Shown in pieces: positions 56,680 through 64,000 of a DNA stretch of 64,000 bases (position 1 is the first letter of the stretch; the number at the start of each line of letters is the position of its first letter). Location of the stretch: positions 3,970,834-4,034,833 of the forward strand of contig CM070561.1 of assembly GCA_036346405.1 (NCBI GenBank), written 5' to 3'. Position numbers and translations under genes: made by a program. The notes under the pieces were generated by a model, which worked only from the letters and a program-made list of their open reading frames with translations, was not told where the DNA came from and did no database searches. Source of the stretch: Phyllostachys edulis (lineage: Eukaryota; Streptophyta; Magnoliopsida; Poales; Poaceae).

Positions 56680-58423
56680 TGAAAGCATCTAGGCCCCTAA
56701 AAATTATTTTGGTAATTAATGATAATATGTGAATATGGGATTAACATGTTTATTGAGTATTTACAAGGTTAAGTCCCATTGGTGAATTTGATGACATAAA
56801 AGATGCATGCTAAAGGACTACATGAAGATCTACATGGCTTGAAGACAAGGTACAAGTAGTCTAAAATCCTTTTACGTTTTACCGGTCTTAGGAGTTTGGT
56901 TGGAAGACCGGATTATAAGTTAAATGCCGTACTATTAAGAGGGATCTTGGCTAGTAGCTTGATAGCATGTTCTTGTGCCATATGGATCAATTTAGGATCA
57001 TGCATGCATTTGAATTCTCTTTTATTTTGAAAGCCTTGAGCACTTTTGTCTAAAATCAGTAGTACCGCAGTTATCACTGCGGTTGTACCACTTTGTGCGG
57101 TATGACCGAGATTTACTTGGTGGTAGTACCGAATTTTGTAGGTCAAGCCAATCAGGCGCTAATGCTTGATTTACCGACTCTTGAATAAAGGCAACCGCAT
57201 TGCGGTCGTTCCGAAAATTAGTTGGCGGTTGAATAAAAACAGAACCAGTGCATTTTGGCTCAGAACCTCTCTTTGGTTTTCGGTTGAACCGCGCTAAGAA
57301 TCGGCTGTACCGATTTTCGGCTGAACCGATTTTTATATGGCGGTTCAAGAAAACTAGAACAGATGTATTTTCGACCTGGAGCTCTCTGTGATTTTCGGTT
57401 GAACCGCATTTAGGAAGCGGTTGAACCGCACTGCGGTTGTACCGATTCTTATAAGGCGGTTCATATTTTCCAGAGAGCTTGTCATTTCAACAGATTTGGA
57501 AACCCTACGATCGGTTGTACCGCGCTTCAATGCGATTCAACCGAGCGATACGGTTGTACCGCAAGTTACTTGGCAGTTGTACCGGACGGCAAATTCCAAC
57601 GTCTATGTCAGAGTAATTAATGCCGCCGTTCTAGCCGTTACGGACTTTTGACACAAGTGCGGTTCAACCGGGTTCTTAACGCCGGTTGTACCAAATCTGG
57701 CTGAAAGTTGGGGATTTGATCCCCAACGGTCATAATTGTTGGTGGGGGCTATAAATACCCCCCAACTGCCTTTGGACAGGTTGCTAGTGAACATTTAACA
57801 TCCTTAGAGCCTTGAGAGCCAAGTGCATTCACTCAACACCCAAAATTCTCTTGTGCATTCATTGGTTGGTAGTTGAGTTCATTCAAGTGCATCAATTCAT
57901 TCTAGATTGATTCTATTGCACTTGAGCGCCATCAAGCGAAGGTCTTGGTTTGTTACTCTTGGAGTTTTGCCGAACTCCTAGACGGCCTTGGCGGTGGAGC
58001 ACGGTGATCTCTTCAAGAAGATTGTGAAGAGACCCGGTGCAAGTTTGTGAGTGGTTTGGTGTTCGTCATCTCCGGAGCGGAGGAAGAACAACCATAGTGA
58101 TAAAGGGAAGGCTTAATTCGTGGAGCCGGCTTGAGTCGTCAATTCGTGGAGCCAGCTTGAGTCGTCAAGCTTCCTCAACGTGGACTAGTGAAGACCGGTA
58201 AGTCTTCGATACCACAAGAAAACATCGTTGTCTCATTGTCGTTACTCCTAGTCTTTACATTTCCGCATTTATATTTCTAGCTTGATTATTGTGATTAAAG
58301 TGCCTAGCTAGAAGTGCAACTTGTTTAGACTAAGTTATTAATTGGCTTAAATTGTTAAATTGTTAAAAAGTTTAAAAAAACCTCCTATTCACCTCTCTCT
58401 AGTCAGTTATCCTTGATCTTACA
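56680..58423 (+). repeat. 3' LTR of the Sirevirus-like element (1744 bp)
   Basis: Starts TGAAAGCATC and ends GATCTTACA. It differs from the 5' LTR by scattered substitutions and small indels, including a roughly 26-bp duplication near 58115-58168 (AATTCGTGGAGCCGGCTTGA repeated). CGGTNNNACCG sites are at 57098, 57281, 57396, 57418, 57434, 57512, 57551 and 57660. Confidence 0.9.
57750..57757 (+). promoter_or_regulatory. TATA box of the 3' LTR
   Basis: GGGGGCTATAAATACCCCCC, as in the 5' LTR. It could drive read-out transcription toward 58424 and beyond. Confidence 0.75.
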
Positions 58424-60370
58424 CCCGGTTACTTTAGATTCGAGGGGCCGGTGTTCTCGTCCATTTCTGAGGCCTCTGGACAGGATTAGGGATACCTTTT
58501 TCTTTCTTCGGTATTTCAACCCTCTCCGGTGCATTGTGTGCAGGCACATGCAACTTGGTCACGCTCTTTAAATCACTAAAGTGGTCAGACAGTTGATTCA
58601 CTAATGCATGCAAATCAATTATTTTTGGACTTCAATTATTTGCTTCACTAGTGCGCAGGTCATATGCATGGATTCCCGTGGCATGCCACATTATTTTTTG
58701 ACATTTTTCATCAAGTGGTTGATTTCCTCCCCCTAATGACAGAAAACTATCATCATCAAATATGCTATTAGCGAAGCGGGTGGTATACAAATATCTAGTC
58801 ATAGGGGTCTAAATACCTGATTATGGATGTTGTCTCATAACCAACGTATATCCCAGACTTTCAGAGATGGCCCATTGCAGTTCGCTGTGGTGGTGGTATA
58901 GGTACATAAACCTTGCAACCAAATCTGCGAAGATGAGAAATTTTTGGTGCAGACCCTTGCGCTAGATGCATAGGTGATGGATGTTATATGCTGATAGTCT
59001 AAAATTGATGAGAGTTGCTGTGTGTGCAGGACTTCGTGTCCCCAACATGTAGTTGGTAAATTACAATTATGCAAAAGTCTGCTAGTCCATTCTGGGTGTG
59101 GACATACGGTATGGAATGCTCAACGTTAATTCCCATTGCCATGCAATAATCATCAAATGCCTTCAAAGTAAATTCTCCGGCGTTGTCCATTCCGATGGAC
59201 TTCACATAACGATCAGGGAAATTATTCTTAATTTTAATTATCTACGAGATTAGCTTTGCCAAAGCGTGGTTTCTCGTAGACAATAAACATGCGTGCGACC
59301 ATTTCAAGGAAGCATCGATGAGCACCATAAAACACCTAAATGGCCCTAACAGGGGCTATATGGGGCCACAAATGTCTCTCTGGATATGTTCCAGGAATGC
59401 CGGGACTTCATCCTTCATTTTTAGAGCAAAATATCTAGTAATTAATTTCCCGATGTCACATACGGGGCACACATAATCTTCCTGATTCGGGAAATTCTTT
59501 ATATTAATATTATATCCATGTGAATTGTTAATTATATTTCTCATCATTTTAAGACCTGGATGGTCTAATCTATCATGCAGAGACAAAAAAGTTCAAAGTT
59601 TCTAAATACGGTTTTCAGGGCAGTATAGGCTGCGGGTGCCTTAATATTAGTGTAGTATAGCTCAGTTTCATATGAAAGAAGTTGTTCTAATAACTTTTTT
59701 TTTTCACTTTGTTCACGCTTTGTAATGAGCAGGTATTCCTTACCATACTCTTCTTCCGTGTCTACGTGAAAACTGTTAGCGCGAATATCTTCGAGAGTTC
59801 TAGTCGATTATGGGTACAGCGATGCTTGTTTAATGACCAAAGTTGTACATATCAGGAGTATAATTATGGCCCTTCCTGTGCCTATTATACAAGTATCACT
59901 GCCTACGATTGTCGTAAGATTACCAACTTTCTTGTTGATTGACTGAAAAAAATCGTTTATCTCAAGATGGTATTCATTGTGCCGCTATCCGTTAAGCACA
60001 CTTTCTCCATAAGGCGCCACACGCGTTTTGATATAAAGTATTTATTAATATGAGATAGAAAGCAATCCACACATATATAAAATACTTCAAAATTAGAACT
60101 TAACTTGCTATTATAAATACAAAAAAAAAGCCTTGCCGCACTCATCATAAGAATTTTATGCTTTGCTCTTCTAGAGCTTACAACCATTATTCAAAGAATA
60201 AAATAATTCAATGTTCCATCACAACCACAAACTGCAAGTGGCTATAAAAAGATCTAAGTGCAATATGTACACTAGATCGAATCAACGAAGTACTTAGAAA
60301 CTTATGCCTTAATCTGTTCTATGGCGATCTTCTCCTCTTGGGCAACTACGGCTGCGGCCGCTGTCGGACC
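58424..60370 (-). pseudogene. Copia pol fragment (protease, integrase, linker to RT)
   Basis: Read from the right: the protease start CLTDSGTMNTILR (near 59970), pre-integrase HDRLDHPGLKMMRNIINNS then CPVCDIGKL (59580-59450), integrase SIGMDNAGEFT and THTQNGLA-like residues (near 59200-59090), and NLPTTCWGHEVLH (near 59060). The pol linker (58800-58450) ends EVPKKEKG.. close to 58430. Several frameshifts and stops. Gag-end-like sequence lies at 60300-60370. The RT is absent because the fragment stops where the Sirevirus 3' LTR ends. Confidence 0.8.
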
Positions 60371-61080
60371 CGGGAGTAACACCCCAAATTCTCTGTGCAT
60401 TTCTGAACTAGTCCCATGATCAGTAGCTAGTTCGCACAGTAAACAGATATGGTAACATCCATAAATCGCACAACTTTATTAATAATCAACATAGTTTATT
60501 ACAAGAAAGGCTTATAAGCCAACAATAAACAAACACAGCGGAAGATGAAGAAGTAGTGGAGTCCAGCTGATCTACCACAAGCAATCGACTCGGGTAGCGG
60601 CCTAGTCATTGAGATCCACACCGGTAGCAAAATCCTTCTCCTCTGAAATTTACTTGTATTAAGCAAGGATGAGCACAACTTCCGTGCTCGTAAGTTACAC
60701 CCAATAACAGAGTTAATGCATGCATGGATATTATCAAAGGAAGGCTTATTGGTTAAATTTGCATAAAGTAATGTTTTCTTTAAATACTTATACTAAGTTC
60801 TAAAGCAGTTATTCTATAACTAAAATTCATTTTATAAATTCTCAGTTTTATAGTCAGATAACATTCACACAAGAATGGTGAAGAATACCCTCCTATCACA
60901 TGGCTTCCTGCCCAATTCCCATTTGGATAGAAATCAAAAATCATTTGTGTCAAATCATTTTGAAATCAAAACCAAAGATCTAACTTGGAGCAGCTTTGCT
61001 AGCATGTCCATGACTGTGGACACGGCTATTATCCTCACTTGGAGCTTGTAGGGCGTCGGCTCCTACAAAACGATACATAA
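60371..61080 (+). repeat. Possible truncated LTR fragment
   Basis: Opens TAACACCCCAAATTCTCTGT, reminiscent of the TGTAACACCCC start of Gypsy LTRs. It has AT-rich sequence and GAGCACAACTTCCGTGCTCG near 60670. No coding sequence. Tentative. Confidence 0.3.
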
Positions 61081-61102
61081 TTAGCTAAGGCGTCCTATAG
61101 GT

Positions 61103-62349
61103 CTATCTTTGGAGTATTCCAGAGATGTACATTACCTTGATGTCGTCAATAGGTAATTGGACGTCATCATGTTCAGAATTATGCGTGGATGCGATGCTAC
61201 TGGCTCCCAAAATAACGGGGGCAGCTTGCAACTGGTTCAGGAGTTGATTCAGTTGATCCTGCAATTGTGTTATCTGTCCTTCAAATTTTGCAATAAGCAT
61301 CTGTACCAACCGGTCCTCGTGCTCGGCCTTGGATCTCTTCCTACTCCTATACGTGTCGTAGTCGCCTCGGAATCCATAACTCCAAGGTACGGTAACCCCA
61401 AGGCCTCGCGTGCAACTTAGGTGCTTCTTGTTTCCTAGGGTCGTAGATAGCATATCCTTCTCCCTGTCTGCTTGGAAGGAGCCTTGGGAAGTTTGGGCAG
61501 TCAATTCATGCTGCAAGAGGTCATCATGTTATTATAGACACTATGAAGTTATGGACTTATTAACAACTAGATAGTTCGACATATTTACCACACGTTGGGA
61601 CACTTCCTAGTCTGCCGGGTTTGTGAAAGAGATGCTGCCCGAAGATGAGATTTTTGCCCTCGCTTTTAACCAGCTTAGGGAACGCGGTTCTGTGATCCCA
61701 GGAAATGGCTTGGTTGCGTTCTCCTCCTCCGCCGCCCATTGCATGGATTTAGTCGCGTACCCAGCGGTGCCGAGTCTGTGGGGGTGAGTGTTTCGTGTCT
61801 GGAGAGCTTTGTGCGCCGCACTTTGCTCCTTAAATTCGGCCGTCGTCTTCATAGCCACAAAGGCGTCCCATGTTTCCCGCGTCAAGAATCCATACTTCGC
61901 GAAGGGCGTCTCACCCGTGTTCATGTACTTTGTGACAAGAACGCTCTTGAAGGTCCTCCACACGTTATCCATCGAGAGCAACGCCTGCCGTTCCATGCGT
62001 ACCATGTCTGCTTCTGGGATAGTGAACTTGCTTAAAAGTTATGTCCACAGCGCGCCTTTCTATTCTTTCGTTAGAGACTTCTATCTTGGTGTGGTGATGG
62101 GGACCCGTTCCCTTGCAAGTATCCCGCAGATGGTCCGGAATCTTGTCGCTAATCTCTGGGGACTCAAAGGGATCCCAACGTCACTGACTCCATGATGATC
62201 AGTCGGCCCGCAGGCAATTTCGATTTTCCTCTGCCATCTTGCTTACGTATCGTTATCGTCGACGAAAATCCAGATGCATTAGGCGGCGGCGAAGACGGTG
62301 CCTTTGCCATCTCAACCAGTCTATACTCTTCACTAATTGACTTTGACAA
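61103..62349 (-). pseudogene. Plant transposase (Ptta/En/Spm, Transposase_24-like), broken
   Basis: The first segment starts near 62310-62349 (EMAKAPSSPPPNASG) and runs to a frameshift near 62185. The next frame contains LSPQRLATRFRTICG and stops near 62090, 62065 and 62045. The core runs from 62005 with SMDNVWRTFKSVLVTKYMN, FAKYGFLTRETWDAFVAMK and EQSAAHKALQTRNTHPHRLG, typical of Transposase_24. A later segment (61516-61103) has Lys/Arg- then Gln/Leu-rich coiled residues (LQDQLNQLLNQLQ). Known members accompany CACTA elements and may bind element ends. Not functional as read. Confidence 0.75.
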
Positions 62350-63540
62350 AATAATATAAACATTTAAATAACCAAATCAACATTGGATTGTTGCAAGCAT
62401 TTAAATGACCAAATCAACATATACATATGAAGTATCTCCATGTCATACAAAAAGCTTAGAGTATTGATGTTAAAGAGTGCTCTCAGTATGCTGGATGCAA
62501 ATGATTTAACCTTTGCAATCTCAGTACATCAGTCAATATATCTTCACTAATCAAATTTAGCAATTATCAAACAGATCTTGAGCTAAACCTAAAATTTTCC
62601 TATTGAATGTCAAATGAACATAATTAATTCCATCAATCACTATTAGCCATAAAGCATAATAACAGCATGAAGTAAATGACCATAATAACATGTGCCCATG
62701 AAATTCTTTCAAGTCATTTAAACACAATATTATGCTCAGCATTAATAGCAACAAACCACCAATTAGCAGAATAAGACACTGAAGATTGATGTTATTATGT
62801 GCTCTCAGAAGGAGAGTAGCTAAAGAACAAGTCTTTGCCATCTCAATCCTATTGTCTATACTCTTCATTAAATGAATATGATAATATAAATTCAAACTAT
62901 GAGCTCTAAACAATACTTTGCTTAACTGTTAAATGATCTCAACTATTAACGAAAACAGATTAAACTTCCAGTCAAACAGACTACTAGAAGAATCACAAAC
63001 TGGTCGTTAGATTACCAACAAAAACTGAATACTCTCAATAGAACTGAACATGAAGTCACAGGTTCAGTGATAAAGTCGATTGGCTGACATAAGAGTATCC
63101 ACTTCAAATGCTAGAGATCAAAAGAACCAAAAGAATCAGAATAACTAGCTTTCAACCGAAAGTAACCAATTAACAGTATATCAAATTGACAGTAGCAAGT
63201 AATACAATAGAGCTCAAGAATGAACTAACTATCACATTCAATCTCAGTATAAGACAGAGTTCATCACAGAGCGTGTCAACAAAGGCCATTGATCAATTTG
63301 CAATATCTTCAGTACTAGATTTAGAAATCATAACTAATACAGATCAAGGTACCAACTAGCACTGCAAATTGATTTCAGATTTGACATTCATCACAAAGCT
63401 GATCAACCGAGCCCACATAACCACTTTGCTATCTCTTAGTGCACAATCTAATATAGAATTTGAAGCCAATCCAGCACATAAGTATATAGCCCAAGTGATG
63501 CACAAACGTAATATAGTAATACTCACAGAGAGGATGCCAC
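62350..63540 (-). other. Long intron/leader of the CACTA-2 gene with internal repeats
   Basis: The minus-strand donor CTCT|GTGAGTATT lies near 63530. The AT-rich interior repeats a segment containing TTTGCCATCTCAA..CTTCACTAA near 62310, 62515 and 62835. Much of it is related to 10555-11270. No coding sequence. Confidence 0.55.
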
Positions 63541-63549
63541 ACAAGAACT

Positions 63550-63745
63550 CACGATGCAAGGAGGAGGCCGATGCAGGGGAGGAGGCCGACGCGGGGAGGA
63601 GGGAGGCGCGGGGGAGGAGGTCGGTGCAGGGGAGGGGGCCGCGGGGAGGAGGCCGACACGGGGAGGAGGCCGATGCATGGGGAGGACGCCGACACGGGGA
63701 GGAGGCCGGTGCAGAGGGAGGACACCGACACAGGGAGGAGGCCAC
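63550..63745. repeat. GC-rich minisatellite (GGAGGAGGCCGA units)
   Basis: Repeated GGGGAGGAGGCCGACACGGG-like units with 18-39 bp spacing in the presumed first exon of CACTA-2. Open frames on both strands here are repeat artefacts. Confidence 0.8.
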
Positions 63746-63903
63746 ACGTCGAGGCGGTGTAGCGTTGCCGATGTCAGGGGCGGCAGCGTCGAGGTCGGAG
63801 GCGGCGGTGTCGATGAACAAGCGAGCCCTAGAGGAGGCGAAACGAGCGCGCGAGAGCTTAAGGGCTAAGTGCATTGGGGAGAAAAACGGGCAAGCCCTAG
63901 TGG

Positions 63904-63911
63904 TTTTTATA
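63904..63911 (-). promoter_or_regulatory. TATA box of the CACTA-2 gene
   Basis: TATAAAAA on the minus strand, just inside the subterminal repeats and upstream of the GC-rich exon. The same arrangement is seen near 43371 in the first CACTA element. Confidence 0.6.
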
Positions 63912-63917
63912 AAGGCA

Positions 63918-64000
63918 TATCACAGACGGTTCTGTTACGGAACCTTCTATGATTACTTATCACACACGGTTCCAATAATAAACCGTTTGTGATAGTCTAG
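63918..64000. repeat. CACTA-2 subterminal repeats (partial)
   Basis: CACAGACGGTTCTGTTACGGAA and AAACCGTTTGTGATAG-type foldbacks, cut by the window end. Confidence 0.8.

Larger units (their letters stand above)
46617..58423 (+). mobile_element. Sirevirus-like Ty1/Copia retrotransposon with envelope-like gene (11.8 kb)
   Basis: 5' LTR 46617-48323, tRNA-Met primer site 48326-48337, gag, pol in Copia order (protease, integrase, RT, RNase H), an extra gene after pol, repeated AAGGGGGAGA tracts and a 3' LTR at 56680-58423. The post-pol envelope-like gene and multiplied polypurine tracts are hallmarks of the Sirevirus (SIRE1/Maximus) lineage. Coding regions carry stops, two frameshifts and a deletion, so it is non-autonomous now. 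No matching 5-bp duplication is visible (GTAGG against CCCGG), which points to rearrangement after insertion. Confidence 0.9.
61080..64000 (-). mobile_element. CACTA-2 (En/Spm-type) element, runs off the window
   Basis: The right part has the same CACAGACGGTT/AACCGTCTG subterminal repeats as the element at 41300-43728 (63918-64000) and a TATA box just inside them. A minus-strand gene with a Transposase_24-type product lies at 61103-62349. The GC-rich first exon (63541-63900) and a long intron separate promoter from coding sequence. The left terminus was not identified. The right terminus lies beyond position 64000. Confidence 0.75.

Noticed and set aside
63369..63992. 207-aa plus-strand open frame
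   Set aside because: Runs through the GC minisatellite and CACTA subterminal repeats; low-complexity Gly/Arg/Glu translation.
1..64000. tRNA, rRNA or CRISPR features
   Set aside because: No cloverleaf-like or rRNA segment and no regular repeat-spacer array was recognised. The periodic arrays seen are tandem or subterminal transposon repeats. The tRNA-like matches are short retrotransposon primer-binding sites.

Overview
This window is nuclear DNA from a flowering plant, most likely a grass. The evidence is one intron-rich host gene with a very GC-rich first exon, embedded in nested plant transposons: Sirevirus-type and other Copia elements, MULEs, CACTA, hAT and LINE pieces. The species cannot be named from the sequence alone. 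No rRNA, tRNA, CRISPR or bacterial-type operon was seen.

Layout. 1-9763: three diverged, head-to-tail non-coding units, probably long LTRs on the minus strand. 9764-13350: a broken Copia gag, a leader/intron block and two L1-type LINE fragments, all minus strand. 13949-about 21730: the only convincing host gene, a nine-coding-exon nucleotidyltransferase of the poly(A)-polymerase/TRF4-like kind (1027 aa predicted, all splice phases consistent), with a TATA box, a 5'-UTR intron and a three-codon uORF. 22180-22560: a possible LRR-gene scrap. 24158-27760: a MULE with a 9-10 bp target duplication and a decayed transposase. 28840-32080: an hAT-like element holding a solo LTR. About 32342-37721: a second MULE related to the first, with an internally deleted transposase and a spliced GRF-zinc-finger-like accessory gene. 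37722-40690: nothing recognised. 40690-43800: a Copia LTR and gag split by a CACTA element (41300-43728). 44145-46616: two further LTRs. 46617-58423: a nearly full-length Sirevirus-like Copia element (LTR, PBS, gag, pol, envelope-like gene, repeated polypurine tracts, LTR), inactivated by stops and frameshifts. 58424-60370: a minus-strand Copia pol fragment. 61080 to the window end: a second CACTA element carrying a Transposase_24-type gene.

How it fits together. The host gene is the one locus that looks functional. Almost everything else is transposon layered on transposon, and most coding breaks look like C-to-T or G-to-A decay, as expected of methylated repeats. The most striking unexplained signal is an 11-bp palindrome, CGGTNNNACCG. 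Its half-sites and spacing are fixed and its core is free. It recurs by the dozen in four LTRs and again in front of the envelope-like gene. The two MULEs have their own subterminal palindrome arrays, built on a different GCGAC half-site.
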